Assembly: GCF_000014045.1 (NCBI RefSeq)
Contig: NC_008209.1
Coordinates: forward strand, 3,371,001 to 3,435,000
Source: Roseobacter denitrificans OCh 114
GTDB lineage: Bacteria; Pseudomonadota; Alphaproteobacteria; Rhodobacterales; Rhodobacteraceae
Reading direction: 5' to 3'
DNA: 64,000 nt
Positions 49,713 through 59,185 of this stretch are shown one piece after another. How positions within the stretch are numbered: the first letter of the stretch is position 1; the number at the start of each line of letters is the position of its first letter. The position numbers and the translations under genes are program-made. The notes below the pieces were generated by a model. That model worked only from the letters and a program-made list of their open reading frames with translations. It was not told where the DNA came from and did not search any database.

Positions 49713-49948
49713 AAGACCTTGAACGTCATGGTCGACATCGACCTTTCGATCCCTTTGATATTCAGAAGGTTTTCGTTGATGAACTTGCCCACATCCGCGT
49801 CCTTCGGGATATACATCTTCATCAACAGATCATATTCACCACTGGTGGAGTAAAGCTCCGAATGTATCTCGCGCAGGGCGATTTCCTCGGCCACCTTGTA
49901 GGTGGTGCCCGGCGTGCAGCGAATCTGAACAAAAACGCAAGTGGTCAT
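49709..49948 (-). CDS. Stand-alone Lrp/AsnC ligand-binding (RAM) domain protein
   Basis: A 79-residue protein that corresponds only to the effector-binding domain of Lrp/AsnC regulators: VFVQIRCTPGTTYKVAEEIALRE, then the GEYDLLMKMYIP strand and the C-terminal IKGIERSMSTMTFKVF. There is no DNA-binding helix-turn-helix; the start at 49948 has GGAG upstream. Such stand-alone proteins form rings and may sense amino acids; partners are unknown. Confidence 0.85.
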   Translation of the reverse strand: MTTCVFVQIRCTPGTTYKVAEEIALREIHSELYSTSGEYDLLMKMYIPKDADVGKFINENLLNIKGIERSMSTMTFKVF

Positions 49949-50093
49949 GAAACGGCTCCTTCGGGGCGTCACGCCCATGGGCGCAGGCTGGCATATCAGG
50001 CACAGGGGCCGCAATCCCTGAATGTGGCATCTTTTACTGCCGGGCAAGCCTGTTATAAGGGCCGCGACTTTGACAGGTGCGGAGACCGCTTCC

Positions 50094-50681
50094 ATGCGCA
50101 GCCATTCCATCACCCGCAGCACAGCGGAAACCGACATCGAGGTGAGCGTTCAACTGGACGGCACCGGGCGCTATGACAATCAGACCGGCGTCGGTTTCTT
50201 TGACCACATGCTGGACCAGCTGGCGCGCCATTCGCTGATTGACCTGAGTGTCAGGGCCAAGGGCGATCTGCATGTGGATGATCACCACACCGTCGAAGAC
50301 ACCGGCATCGCCCTCGGGCAAGCGCTGGCGGGCGCATTGGGCGACAAACGCGGCATCGTGCGGTACGGGTCGTGTCTGTTGCCGATGGATGACGCGCTGG
50401 TGCGCTGTGCGCTTGACCTGTCCGCACGTCCCTATCTGATCTGGAACGTCGATATGCCCACGGCCAAGATCGGCACCTTTGATACCGAACTGGTGCGTGA
50501 ATTCTTTACCGCACTCGCCACCCATGGCGGAATCACGCTGCACATCGACTTGCTGCACGGGATCAATTCCCACCATATCGCCGAGGCCACGTTCAAATCC
50601 GTCGCCCGTGCCCTGCGTCAAGCGGTTGAAACGGATCCGCGTAAGTCTGACGCGATCCCGTCCACCAAAGGCGCACTCTGA
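50094..50681 (+). CDS. hisB: Imidazoleglycerol-phosphate dehydratase
   Basis: A 195-residue monofunctional HisB that makes imidazole-acetol phosphate in histidine synthesis. The paired metal-binding motifs [12 protein letters not shown] and [18 protein letters not shown], and the second set [17 protein letters not shown], are intact. The ATG at 50094 ([17 protein letters not shown]) fits the family start. hisH follows after 2 bp. Confidence 0.97.
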   Translation: MRSHSITRSTAETDIEVSVQLDGTGRYDNQTGVGFFDHMLDQLARHSLIDLSVRAKGDLHVDDHHTVEDTGIALGQALAGALGDKRGIVRYGSCLLPMDDALVRCALDLSARPYLIWNVDMPTAKIGTFDTELVREFFTALATHGGITLHIDLLHGINSHHIAEATFKSVARALRQAVETDPRKSDAIPSTKGAL

Positions 50682-50683
50682 GC

Positions 50684-51322
50684 GTGCTGACGGCGATTAT
50701 CGATTACGAAAGCGGAAACCTGCATTCCGCGCATAAAGCCTTTGAACGCATGGCAAATGAAACCGGGGGCGGCGACGTGGTTGTGACGGGCGATGCGGAT
50801 GTGGTGGCGCGTGCCGATCGCATCGTGCTGCCCGGCGACGGGGCGTTTCCCGCCTGCATGGCCGCGCTCAAAGGGCATTCCGGGCTCTATGCTGCGATGA
50901 TCGAAGCCGTGGAGGGCAAAGGCCGCCCCTTCATGGGGATTTGCGTTGGCATGCAGCTGATGGCGACGCTGGGCAGGGAATACCGCGACACGGAAGGACT
51001 GGATTGGATCAGTGGCGAAGTGATCAGGATCACGCCGCATGATTCGTCACTGAAAGTCCCCCACATGGGCTGGAACGATCTGATCATTGATGCCCCGCAC
51101 CCTGTCTTTGAAGGGATCACCACCGGGGATCACGCCTATTTCGTCCATAGCTATCATATGGATGTGACACATGACGCAGAACGGCTGGCGCATGTGGATT
51201 ATTCAGGCGATGTGACGGCCGTGATCGGGCGGGACAATATGATCGGCCTGCAGTTTCACCCGGAAAAGAGCCAGTCTGCCGGGCTGCGCATGATTGCCAA
51301 CTTTCTTGCATGGCGGCCCTGA
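50684..51322 (+). CDS. hisH: Imidazole glycerol phosphate synthase, glutaminase subunit
   Basis: A 212-residue class I glutamine amidotransferase; it supplies ammonia to HisF. Cys87 in FMGICVGMQL is the nucleophile, and the His-Glu pair lies in GLQFHPEKSQS. Translation starts at a GTG two bases after the hisB stop, which gives the family N-terminus (LTAIIDYESGNLHS). Its partner hisF lies 2.2 kb downstream. Confidence 0.97.
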   Translation: MLTAIIDYESGNLHSAHKAFERMANETGGGDVVVTGDADVVARADRIVLPGDGAFPACMAALKGHSGLYAAMIEAVEGKGRPFMGICVGMQLMATLGREYRDTEGLDWISGEVIRITPHDSSLKVPHMGWNDLIIDAPHPVFEGITTGDHAYFVHSYHMDVTHDAERLAHVDYSGDVTAVIGRDNMIGLQFHPEKSQSAGLRMIANFLAWRP

Positions 51323-51344
51323 GGGGCTCGGCAGCGCCCAAGCG

Positions 51345-52136
51345 TCAGTTGTCTCTGCTCATGGACTTCAAAAGCTCCTGCATGGGCGTCTGGTCGCTCA
51401 ACAGGAAACCGTGCCTTGGATCGTCTAGATCCGTGATCAGCGTGATAACACATGCAAAAGCGATCACCATCCCGGGCAGAAGTTCCGATCGCCTGCCAAA
51501 ACTGACGCCGAACCGATAGCTCGTCGTGGCAAGTCCGACGGCGGATACCACATAAAGCGCGAGCCAGATGGAGGGCGGAATGGCATAGCGCACGCCAACG
51601 GCAACGCGCAGAGTGTGCACATCAATCACCTCATTGATGCCGCTCACGGCAAGCGCATGTGTCGGCGTGGGCGCGGCCTGCCCCGCTGCGACGACTGTTT
51701 GCCACATTTCGGAATGAAGCTGCTCTGACGCACGGATGACCGAAAAATACTCAGCAATCGTTGTTTCGGGTCGGATGATGTCAACACGGATGCGGGTGTA
51801 TTCTGTGAGCAGTGCACGCAGCTTTGACCGGTCTTCCGTTTCCAGCAGATCCGCCCTCAGAAACGCCGTGCCAATGGCGTTTGCCTCATCCAGAACGACC
51901 CCGCGCCGTTCGGAGAAATTCGATGCAGCTATGCCAAAGGTGAAGGCGAGCAAAAAGCTGACCAGCCCAAGAATGGACCCGGTGACAATCCCGGTTGACC
52001 CGCTTTCGACAAAATCCGCGTGCTCACGCCGACGCCGCCCAATGCGAAAACCGACTTCGGTGGCAGCAAAGAAAAAGGCAAGGCTGAGCGCGAATGTGCC
52101 CCACAGGGGTAAAATATCGAAAGTTGAAGTCATCAT
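51345..52136 (-). CDS. DUF4239-like membrane protein
   Basis: A 263-residue membrane protein similar to the DUF4239/bestrophin-like group. Four membrane segments are seen: about residues 10-28, 47-70, and a pair near 190-235. The conserved cytoplasmic stretch between (FSERRGVVLDEANAIGTAFLRADLL) is typical. Function is unknown; a channel has been suggested for this family by analogy. It is inserted between hisH and hisA on the opposite strand. Confidence 0.75.
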   Translation of the reverse strand: MMTSTFDILPLWGTFALSLAFFFAATEVGFRIGRRRREHADFVESGSTGIVTGSILGLVSFLLAFTFGIAASNFSERRGVVLDEANAIGTAFLRADLLETEDRSKLRALLTEYTRIRVDIIRPETTIAEYFSVIRASEQLHSEMWQTVVAAGQAAPTPTHALAVSGINEVIDVHTLRVAVGVRYAIPPSIWLALYVVSAVGLATTSYRFGVSFGRRSELLPGMVIAFACVITLITDLDDPRHGFLLSDQTPMQELLKSMSRDN

Positions 52137-52223
52137 GCCGTTACTGAATTCTGTTGCCCGCCATCCCTTCAGGCTAGCAGCACAATTCAGGTAGCGCTAG
52201 AACCGCGTTGACGAACCGCCGTT

Positions 52224-52613
52224 TCAGTTCACCCGCGCCCAGGTCTGTGTCGAGCACAAAAGACCACCCGCCACACAGCCGGACAACCGCATCCTGTCCC
52301 CGTCAAGCGCGATCTTGCCACGATAGATTTTACCATTGCTGGGCCGCCAGACCTGCCCGGTGTATTTTCCATCCCCCTGAGGGGCCATATCAATCACCAG
52401 CGTTTTGCCTCGGTTGGGCGAGGTATATTCGGCCCCCTCCTTGAACGTCCGTTCGATCGTACCGCAGAAATTCGCACCACAAGGCGCGATCGCCACATGT
52501 GCAAAGGCCCCGTCATCAGGCTCGGTTTGCCAGGTTCCCAACAGGGGGTCCGCCATGGCCATGCCGCCTGCACATACCCATGACGCAATCGCCAGAGTGA
52601 TAACGCGCATCAT
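52224..52613 (-). CDS. DUF2147 periplasmic protein
   Basis: A 129-residue exported protein: signal peptide about residues 1-22 (ending AMA-DP), then a DUF2147 domain (LLGTWQTEPDDG..., a lipocalin-like beta structure ending LLCSTQTWARV). Four cysteines (APCGANFCG and SGCVAGGLLC) probably form disulphides. The start at 52613 has GGAAGGG upstream. Function is unknown. It is divergent from hisA. Confidence 0.85.
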   Translation of the reverse strand: MMRVITLAIASWVCAGGMAMADPLLGTWQTEPDDGAFAHVAIAPCGANFCGTIERTFKEGAEYTSPNRGKTLVIDMAPQGDGKYTGQVWRPSNGKIYRGKIALDGDRMRLSGCVAGGLLCSTQTWARVN

Positions 52614-52769
52614 GATCCCTTCCTTTTTCAGACGATAACACCCTGCCCCTTGCCCGCGCATTCTGGCAAGCATGACCACACGTCGCGTTGCAAATCACGC
52701 CCATCCGGTGCACAAGCCCGGCTGATATGATGCACCGCGCCATGGCGCGCCCAGACCGGAACGAAATCA

Positions 52770-53489
52770 ATGATCCTATATCCCGCGATTGATCTCAAAG
52801 ACGGACAGGCTGTGCGGCTTGTCCACGGGGACATGGACCGCACCACCGTTTTCAACGACGACCCGGCAGCGCAGGCGCGATCCTTTGTCGCGGCAGGCTG
52901 CACGTGGCTGCATCTTGTTGATCTGAACGGTGCCTTTGCTGGGGAACCTGTGAACGCGGCCCCGGTCGAGGCGATCCTCAAGGCTTGCCCGGTGCCGGCA
53001 CAGCTTGGCGGTGGCATACGCGATATGGCCACCATCGAGCGCTGGCTCAACAAGGGGCTGGCCCGGGTCATTCTTGGCACCGTCGCCGTGGAAAACCCTG
53101 ATCTGGTCCGCGAGGCGGCGCGCGCCTTCCCCGATCAGGTCGCCGTGGGGATTGATGCACGCAACGGGTTCGTTGCGACCAAAGGCTGGGCAGAGGAAAC
53201 CGATGTGCAGGCCACCGATCTGGCCAAGAGCTTTGAGGACGCCGGTGTCGCGGCGATCATCTACACTGACATCCTGCGTGATGGTGCCATGGGCGGGCCG
53301 AACACGCAGGCAACGGCGGACCTCGCGCGCGCCGTCAGTATTCCGGTGATCGCATCCGGTGGGGTTTCCTCGCTCGATGATCTGCTGGCATTACGGGACA
53401 GCGGTGTGATTTCCGGTGCCATATCAGGTCGCGCGCTCTATGATGGGGCGATTGATCTGGCGCAGGCGCTTGAAGCGCTCAAAACGTGA
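52770..53489 (+). CDS. hisA: ProFAR isomerase
   Basis: A 239-residue TIM-barrel isomerase of histidine synthesis. The general base is Asp7 in [15 protein letters not shown] and the second acid is in the [10 protein letters not shown] strand; phosphate-binding loops LGGGIRD and ASGGVSS are intact. It begins the hisA-hisF-hisE group. Confidence 0.97.
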   Translation: MILYPAIDLKDGQAVRLVHGDMDRTTVFNDDPAAQARSFVAAGCTWLHLVDLNGAFAGEPVNAAPVEAILKACPVPAQLGGGIRDMATIERWLNKGLARVILGTVAVENPDLVREAARAFPDQVAVGIDARNGFVATKGWAEETDVQATDLAKSFEDAGVAAIIYTDILRDGAMGGPNTQATADLARAVSIPVIASGGVSSLDDLLALRDSGVISGAISGRALYDGAIDLAQALEALKT

Positions 53490-53565
53490 GGCGCACCCCG
53501 TGATACCCGGGGGCAACAGGATCAACCCGCTTGCCCCGCCGCGCACGACACCCTAGAGATGCCGC

Positions 53566-54327
53566 ATGTTGAAAACCCGCATCATCCCCTGTCTGGACGT
53601 CGCTGATGGCCGCGTGGTCAAAGGCGTGAACTTTGTCGATTTGCGCGATGCGGGCGACCCGGTGGACGCCGCCATCGCCTATGATGCCGCGGGCGCGGAT
53701 GAGCTGTGTTTTCTGGACATCACGGCGACGCATGAAAACCGGGCGACCATGTTTGATGTGGTCACGCGCACGGCAGAACATTGCTATATCCCGCTGACCG
53801 TGGGCGGGGGTGTGCGCAGCGTGTCAGATGTGCGCGCGTTGCTTTTGGCCGGTGCGGACAAGGTGTCGTTCAATTCCGCCGCCGTGGCCAACCCCGATGT
53901 GGTCGCGCAGGCGGCGGATCAGTTTGGCAGCCAGTGCATCGTTGTGGCCATAGACGCCAAGACCACCTCGCCCGGCAAATGGGAAATCTTTACCCATGGC
54001 GGGCGCAAACCGACCGGCATTGACGCCGTGGCCTTCGCGCAGACAGTGACGGCAAAGGGTGCTGGAGAAATCCTGCTTACCTCCATGGATCGTGATGGCA
54101 CGCGGGCCGGGTTCAATCTGCCCCTCACCCGCGCCATTTCAGACGCGGTGAATGTGCCCGTGATCGCCTCTGGCGGGGTCGGCACGCTCGACCACCTTGT
54201 CGAGGGCGTAACAAAGGGCGGTGCATCCGCGGTCCTCGCCGCATCGATCTTCCATTTCGGGGATTACACGATCGCTCAGGCCAAACAGCACATGTCGGAC
54301 GCTGGCATCCCCATGAGGCTCATATGA
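53566..54327 (+). CDS. hisF: Imidazole glycerol phosphate synthase, cyclase subunit
   Basis: A 253-residue TIM-barrel partner of HisH. Catalytic Asp is in [16 protein letters not shown] and the second in [10 protein letters not shown]; the phosphate loops VGGGVRS and ASGGVGT are normal. It produces IGP and AICAR. Its stop overlaps the start of hisE by 4 nt. Confidence 0.98.
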   Translation: MLKTRIIPCLDVADGRVVKGVNFVDLRDAGDPVDAAIAYDAAGADELCFLDITATHENRATMFDVVTRTAEHCYIPLTVGGGVRSVSDVRALLLAGADKVSFNSAAVANPDVVAQAADQFGSQCIVVAIDAKTTSPGKWEIFTHGGRKPTGIDAVAFAQTVTAKGAGEILLTSMDRDGTRAGFNLPLTRAISDAVNVPVIASGGVGTLDHLVEGVTKGGASAVLAASIFHFGDYTIAQAKQHMSDAGIPMRLI

Positions 54328-54641
54328 CACTTGACGCTCTGTTCGCCACCATTCTGGACCGAAAAACTGCCGATCCCGCCAGCAGCTGGACGGCGCAACT
54401 TCTCTCCAAAGGACCGGAAAAATGCGCGGAAAAATTCGGAGAAGAGGCGGTTGAGGCCATAATCGAAGCTGTCAAGGGCGACCGCGACGCCCTGACTGGC
54501 GAGGCCGCGGATGTGCTGTATCATTTGCTGGTCATGCTTGCAGCCTGCGATGTGGACTTGAAAGACGTCCTGGCGGAACTTGAGCGGCGACAAAATACAT
54601 CTGGGATCGCTGAAAAACAGGGCAGATTCAAGGCGCCGTAA
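54324..54641 (+). CDS. hisE: Phosphoribosyl-ATP pyrophosphatase
   Basis: A 105-residue all-helical MazG-related HisE. The acidic metal-binding pattern [14 protein letters not shown] and [14 protein letters not shown] is complete. As in many alphaproteobacteria it is separate from hisI. It ends 9 bp from the convergent CoA-binding gene. Confidence 0.97.
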   Translation: MTLDALFATILDRKTADPASSWTAQLLSKGPEKCAEKFGEEAVEAIIEAVKGDRDALTGEAADVLYHLLVMLAACDVDLKDVLAELERRQNTSGIAEKQGRFKAP

Positions 54642-54650
54642 CCGTCAGCC

Positions 54651-55121
54651 TCAGGTCAGGCGCGAGGATATCATGCCGGTCGAAAAGCCACCCATGCGCA
54701 ATTCGCCGAACAACCTTTGATATTCAATCTTGGGGCAGCGGTTCTGCACCACGGTAATGCCGCGCGCCTGAGCTTTTTGCGCTGCCGCCTCATGCGACAC
54801 GCCGATTTGCATCCAGATGGTTTTCAGATCCGGCAGCACCGCGAGCGCTTCGTCCACAATCTCCAGCACGGCTTCGGAGCGGCGAAAGATGTCAACCATA
54901 TCAACCGGTCGATCAATACTGTTCAGCGTCTCATGCACGACCTCGCCAAACAGCGTCTCGCCTGTGTGCCTCGGGTTGACCGGCAGCACCTTGAACCCCT
55001 TGAGGTTCAGATAGCGCGCAACAAAATAGCTGGGCCGCACCGGGTTCATTGAGACACCGACAACGGCGATCGTCCTGGTCTGCTGCAATATGCGTTTGAG
55101 CGAAGCGTCCGAATAGTCCAT
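54651..55121 (-). CDS. CoA-binding domain protein
   Basis: A 156-residue Rossmann-fold protein of the CoA_binding_2 family (YccU-like). The N-terminal TIAVVGVSMNPVRPSYFVARYL nucleotide-binding segment and the C-terminal NRCPKIEYQRL are typical. The ATG at 55121 (MDYSDASLK) is preferred to 55142. Members are predicted to bind CoA or similar cofactors; the physiological role is not settled. Confidence 0.88.
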   Translation of the reverse strand: MDYSDASLKRILQQTRTIAVVGVSMNPVRPSYFVARYLNLKGFKVLPVNPRHTGETLFGEVVHETLNSIDRPVDMVDIFRRSEAVLEIVDEALAVLPDLKTIWMQIGVSHEAAAQKAQARGITVVQNRCPKIEYQRLFGELRMGGFSTGMISSRLT

Positions 55122-55148
55122 GCGCCACCCTAGCCCAGCCACGGGGCG

Positions 55149-55185
55149 AAAAAAAGAGCGTCCAGTGCCTGAGGCAAAGGACGCT
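55149..55185 (-). terminator. Terminator after the zinc-ribbon gene
   Basis: On the minus strand a 7-bp stem (AGCGTCC / GGACGCT) enclosing a second small hairpin (TGCC TGA GGCA) is followed by CTTTTTTT. It is about 150 bp beyond the zinc-ribbon stop, so the transcript has a long 3' end. Confidence 0.7.
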
Positions 55186-55330
55186 GCAAGGTACGGAACG
55201 AGGGACAGTCTAAACTCAAAAGGCGTTCCGAGCCTTCTGACATGATGAATAGATAGGGAGTGGTATCCACAGTTCCAGCCCCGCTCGCACTTCTGTGAAG
55301 GAAAGGTAAATTTGTCGCAGTGGCGCAGGT

Positions 55331-55645
55331 TCAGTCGAAAATGTCTTCGATCACGTCAAAGGCTTCTTCGAGGATATGCCGCATCAGCCCCTTGCGCCGC
55401 TTCACGGGCTTGCGGCGCTGCGCATAATCTGCATGATACTGATGCTTCTTGGATTTTTTCACCGGTTTTGACGGCACATAGCCGCGTTCCTGCCTGTTGG
55501 TTGCACGCTCCTGTTTGAAACGTTTCATGTCATGCAGGGGGGCACCGCAATTGGCGCATGTCAGCTCATGACGGTCTTTGCCAAGCACTAGTGCGGCACG
55601 TGATCCGCAATAACAACAGGTGGCGATTTTAGTCGGATATCCCAT
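55331..55645 (-). CDS. Zinc-ribbon protein of unknown function
   Basis: A 104-residue protein with an N-terminal zinc ribbon (Cys10-x2-Cys13 and Cys30-x2-Cys33), a very basic middle (KPVKKSKKHQYHADYAQRRKPVKRRKG) and an acidic helical end (HILEEAFDVIEDIFD). It may bind nucleic acid. It follows rlmB on the same strand after 27 bp, so a link to RNA is possible but not shown. Confidence 0.75.
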   Translation of the reverse strand: MGYPTKIATCCYCGSRAALVLGKDRHELTCANCGAPLHDMKRFKQERATNRQERGYVPSKPVKKSKKHQYHADYAQRRKPVKRRKGLMRHILEEAFDVIEDIFD

Positions 55646-55672
55646 GTCTGCCCTTTTCGGTCTGCACTGTTT

Positions 55673-56446
55673 TCAGACCCTCTGTGTGGCATATAAGGCG
55701 ATTGCCGCCGCATTCGATACGTTGAGCGACCCAAATTGGCCTGCCGCATCAATCCGCACGAGGGAATCGACAGTCTCTTTGGTTTTTTCGCGCAATCCCG
55801 GCCCTTCTGCCCCCAGCACCAGCGCAACGGGGCGGTCCCGCTTGCCCTCAATGGCCTGTTCCAGCGTGTCGCTGGCTTCGCCATCCAGGCCCAGCACGAT
55901 GTAGCCCATACCCTGCAAAGCACGAATCGTATCCGACAGATTGCGGACCCGCAAATAGGGCTGCCGCTCCAGCGCACCGCTGGCAGATTTGGCCAAGGCG
56001 CCAGTTTCGGGCGCTGAATGATGCCGTGTCCCGATCACGGCAGACGCGCCAAACACTTCGGCAGAGCGCAGGATCGCCCCCACGTTATGCGGGTCCGTCA
56101 CCCGATCAAGCAACAGGACGCGCGGATGCTCGGCGCCGACGCAAACGTCTTCAAGGCTGCCCCAGTTCAGCGGTTTGACCTCCAGCGCCGCCCCCTGATG
56201 CACCGAACCGGGATCAAGCGGTGCGCTGAACTTTCGAGGGTCCACCACTTCGGGCGTGATACCCGCTGCTTCAATCGCCCCTGCCAGTTTGGCCTGCGCA
56301 TTCAGCGTCACGATCAGTTGCAATTTCTGACGCGCGGGATTTTCCAGCGCATCGCGCACCGCATGCAGGCCAAACAGCCAGATTGTCTCGCGATTTTCCG
56401 ATTTTTTGTCCTGCTCCTTGCGCACGACCCATTTTGGTTTTTTCAT
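55673..56446 (-). CDS. rlmB: TrmH/RlmB-family 23S rRNA 2'-O-methyltransferase
   Basis: A 257-residue SPOUT methyltransferase. The N-terminal substrate-binding domain (WLFGLHAVRDALENPARQ) precedes the three knot motifs: LLDRVTDPHNVGAILRSAEVFGA, LVLGAEGPGLR and LNVSNAAAIALYA. RlmB methylates G2251 of 23S rRNA in E. coli; the exact target here is inferred. The start at 56446 (MKKPKWVVRKEQ) is chosen over an upstream ATG because the intervening residues are not family-like. Confidence 0.93.
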   Translation of the reverse strand: MKKPKWVVRKEQDKKSENRETIWLFGLHAVRDALENPARQKLQLIVTLNAQAKLAGAIEAAGITPEVVDPRKFSAPLDPGSVHQGAALEVKPLNWGSLEDVCVGAEHPRVLLLDRVTDPHNVGAILRSAEVFGASAVIGTRHHSAPETGALAKSASGALERQPYLRVRNLSDTIRALQGMGYIVLGLDGEASDTLEQAIEGKRDRPVALVLGAEGPGLREKTKETVDSLVRIDAAGQFGSLNVSNAAAIALYATQRV

Positions 56447-56557
56447 TGCGGGCTTCCAACTGATTTTAGACGCACGAAAGCGACGGTTTTCGCCTTGACG
56501 GCTCAGGACACCGCTTGTAATCACGCCCACACTGTTTATGCAATGCATCGGCAGCGT

Positions 56558-56641
56558 GGGCGACAGGCCGCAAGGTGTGGCAGGGGACTGTAACTCCCTC
56601 GCGGAGACGCACGCCTGGTTCGATTCCAGGGTCGCCCACCA
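56558..56641 (+). tRNA. tRNA-Tyr (anticodon GTA)
   Basis: 84 nt. The acceptor stem pairs GGGCGAC with GTCGCCC, then A and an encoded CCA. The anticodon stem GGGGA / TCCCT (one G-T pair) frames loop CTGTAAC with anticodon GTA. A 14-nt variable arm makes it class II, as expected for bacterial tRNA-Tyr. The T arm is CCTGG-TTCGATT-CCAGG. Confidence 0.95.
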
Positions 56642-56710
56642 TTTTCTGACATGAAAAATCTGGCAGGCACCGTGGCCTTGGGCCTTAGCGGATTTTGAGA
56701 AACATGATGA

Positions 56711-58366
56711 TCATGCAAGACGGCTCTTCAGGAGGTCGCCGGATTTGAGCAGGATCGGGTGGCCGACCATCGAAAACGCCGTGTTTACCTGTTTCAATGC
56801 TCTGAGCGTTTCCTGATGAATATTGCTCGTCTCGATGCTTTCAGCGAGCCCTTCACGCAGGCGCCCGATATGGCTGCGCTGCAGTTTCTGTTCCACTTTG
56901 CGTACCTTTTCCTTTGCCGCCACCAGTTCGCGTGCCTCGGCAGGATTCTGGTTCATCATGACATTCAGCGCCAGTTGCACGTTGCTTTGAACCCGGTCGG
57001 CAAAATCGCGGATTTCCTCGCGTCCTTGCTGTGAGAATTGTAGCTTTTGCCTGTCCAGACGCCGGGCCAGATCCACCATGATCCGCGCAATCGCATCGGA
57101 TGCGGAATCCAAGCTGGATGAGATGGACGCAAGTTCCATCGACCGGCGGCTCAGATCTTCATCCAGACCGGTCTGACCAAGGCGGGCGAGATAGAGTTTG
57201 ATTTCCAGATGCATTTGCTTGGTCGCTTTTTCTTGATCGACAATCCCCTTTGCCGTCGCGCTGTTCCACGCGTCATAAAGCGGTTCGACCGCGACCAGCA
57301 TCTGTTCGATCTTTTGTCCCATGCCCAGCAACTCGCGCGCTGTGCAATCAAGGGCCCGCTGGGGGCGATCCAGCAAGGCCGGATCAAGCGCGCTTGTCAC
57401 ATTCAATGCAGCGTTGGCGACGGGTTTCTCGGTCATGACACGCGACAGCGCAGCCGTGATCAGGCCCACAAACGGCAAGGCTGCGATTGCCAGTATCAGA
57501 TTGAAGGCCAGATGAAGGTTAATCGTCTGGCGCACCGGGGTTGCGCCAAGGTAGCGCAAGAGTTCCGGCAGGGCAGAAACAAGCAGCAAGGCAAGGGCCG
57601 CCCCGCCACCACGCAGGATCAGATTGGCCATGACCATCCGCCGCGCGGCAACCGGGGCCGTATAGGTCAACAGGAAGGCGATCAGGCCACCGCCCAGATT
57701 GGCACCCAGGATCATGGCCGCGGCGGCAAGCACCGGCAGGATGGACTGCCCCGCAAGCGTGACGAACAACAAAACCGCCGCAACGCTGGAATGTACGCTC
57801 CAGGCAAACACCGCGCCAATCGCGAAGGCGGTTAATAGATCACGGCCCAGATAGGCCATCACGACCTGCGTGCCGGGATTGGATATCAGTGGCTCGGTTG
57901 CGGCGCGGATCATGTCCAGTGACACAAAGATCAGCGCAAGCCCGATCATGATGCGACCAATCTGGCGCGTGCTGCTGCCTTCACCACGCAGAAACACCAC
58001 GACGCCCAACAGCAGCAACAGTGGGATCAGGATGGGCTGACGCACCATCAAAAGCTGCGTAACGATGGCCGACCCCACATCCGCCCCCAGCAGGATCGCA
58101 AGCCCGGTCGCGGTGGCAAGCCCACTTTTGGACACGAAATTGGACACCAGAACAGCCACCGCAGTGGAGCTTTGCAAGAGCACAGCCGCGCCCATGCCGG
58201 TGCCCGCCGCAAGCAAGCGGTTTTTCGCGGAATGGCGCAGCCAGATGCGCATAGGCGCGGCAAACCCCCGCTCGACCCCGGTGCGCACCAAACGCACGGC
58301 CCAGATCAACAGCGCCGCAGCGCCTGCGATCTGCACGAGGACTTGGAGGATGTGAGGGTCGTTCAC
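56711..58366 (-). CDS. Na/Pi cotransporter family protein with PhoU-like tail
   Basis: A 551-residue protein. The N-terminal half (about residues 10-310) has two Na/Pi-cotransporter repeats with eight or more membrane segments and the conserved QSSTAVAVL and GANLGG motifs. The C-terminal half (about 340-540) is soluble, helical and PhoU-like, probably sensing phosphate or cyclic nucleotides. This is the NptA/YjbB type. The neighbouring gene is a phosphodiesterase, which may be more than coincidence. Confidence 0.92.
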   Translation of the reverse strand: MNDPHILQVLVQIAGAAALLIWAVRLVRTGVERGFAAPMRIWLRHSAKNRLLAAGTGMGAAVLLQSSTAVAVLVSNFVSKSGLATATGLAILLGADVGSAIVTQLLMVRQPILIPLLLLLGVVVFLRGEGSSTRQIGRIMIGLALIFVSLDMIRAATEPLISNPGTQVVMAYLGRDLLTAFAIGAVFAWSVHSSVAAVLLFVTLAGQSILPVLAAAAMILGANLGGGLIAFLLTYTAPVAARRMVMANLILRGGGAALALLLVSALPELLRYLGATPVRQTINLHLAFNLILAIAALPFVGLITAALSRVMTEKPVANAALNVTSALDPALLDRPQRALDCTARELLGMGQKIEQMLVAVEPLYDAWNSATAKGIVDQEKATKQMHLEIKLYLARLGQTGLDEDLSRRSMELASISSSLDSASDAIARIMVDLARRLDRQKLQFSQQGREEIRDFADRVQSNVQLALNVMMNQNPAEARELVAAKEKVRKVEQKLQRSHIGRLREGLAESIETSNIHQETLRALKQVNTAFSMVGHPILLKSGDLLKSRLA

Positions 58367-58381
58367 CGGGCGGACTTTCGT

Positions 58382-59185
58382 TCAGGGGGTGTCATCAAAA
58401 GGGAAGGGGCCTGCGCCAGCGACGGGCCCGATACGGATCGTTTGAAAGCCACCGTCCCAGCGATGCAAGAGGCAGCCGTCTTCTTGGTGCATATACCCCC
58501 GCGGGGCGTCAGGGCGACAGTCAAAGGCAAAGCTACTGCAGGGGGAGGGACAGGAGATCGCGATATGCCCGCCCACATCGCTGATCATCGTGCTGTGGAT
58601 GTGACCGCACAGCAAGCGCAGCGGCCCTTGATAGCCCGCCACGATCTCGCTTAGCGCGTTTTTGTTGCTGAGCCCGATGGCGTCCATAAAGCCGATGCCG
58701 CAGAGAAAGGGCTGATGGTGCAGCGCCAGCAAGACCGGCGCGCCCTCTGCCTGCGACAGGGCGTCTGACAGAAACGACAGGCTCTCAGGCGCAAGCCTGC
58801 CCCCGCCCTGCCCCTCTACCAATGTATCAAGCCCAATCAGGTGGAGATCGCCAATGGACCGGACCCAGTTGAGCGGACCGGTCGGCGCAAACTGCTCGGC
58901 AAAGGCGGCACGCAAAGTCGCGCGCCCGTCGTGGTTGCCGGGGATCACATGGATGGGCAAACCCAGCGGGGCCACCAGCCTTTTGAACCGCTTATAGCTT
59001 TCGGCACTGCCATCGTCGCTCAGATCACCACTGACAAGCACCGCATCCACCGCGCCGATCTGATCGCGGATGCTGTTGATCCGCGCCACCAATCGTTCCA
59101 ACGCATCCGCAGTATCCAGCCGCCCCGACACAAGCGCGCCCTCCGGCACGATATGGGTATCCGTGATGTGCAGGATCGTCGTCAT
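58382..59185 (-). CDS. Class III metallophosphodiesterase, GpdQ/CpdA-like
   Basis: A 267-residue binuclear metallophosphoesterase. Motifs are TDTHIV (residues 7-12), SGDLSDDG, PGNHDGR, LALHHQP and CGHIHS, which bind two metal ions and match class III cyclic-nucleotide phosphodiesterases and the glycerophosphodiesterase GpdQ. It overlaps the upstream ABC permease gene by 4 nt, so it is made with an importer. That context favours glycerophosphodiesters as substrate over cyclic AMP. Confidence 0.87.
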   Translation of the reverse strand: MTTILHITDTHIVPEGALVSGRLDTADALERLVARINSIRDQIGAVDAVLVSGDLSDDGSAESYKRFKRLVAPLGLPIHVIPGNHDGRATLRAAFAEQFAPTGPLNWVRSIGDLHLIGLDTLVEGQGGGRLAPESLSFLSDALSQAEGAPVLLALHHQPFLCGIGFMDAIGLSNKNALSEIVAGYQGPLRLLCGHIHSTMISDVGGHIAISCPSPCSSFAFDCRPDAPRGYMHQEDGCLLHRWDGGFQTIRIGPVAGAGPFPFDDTP

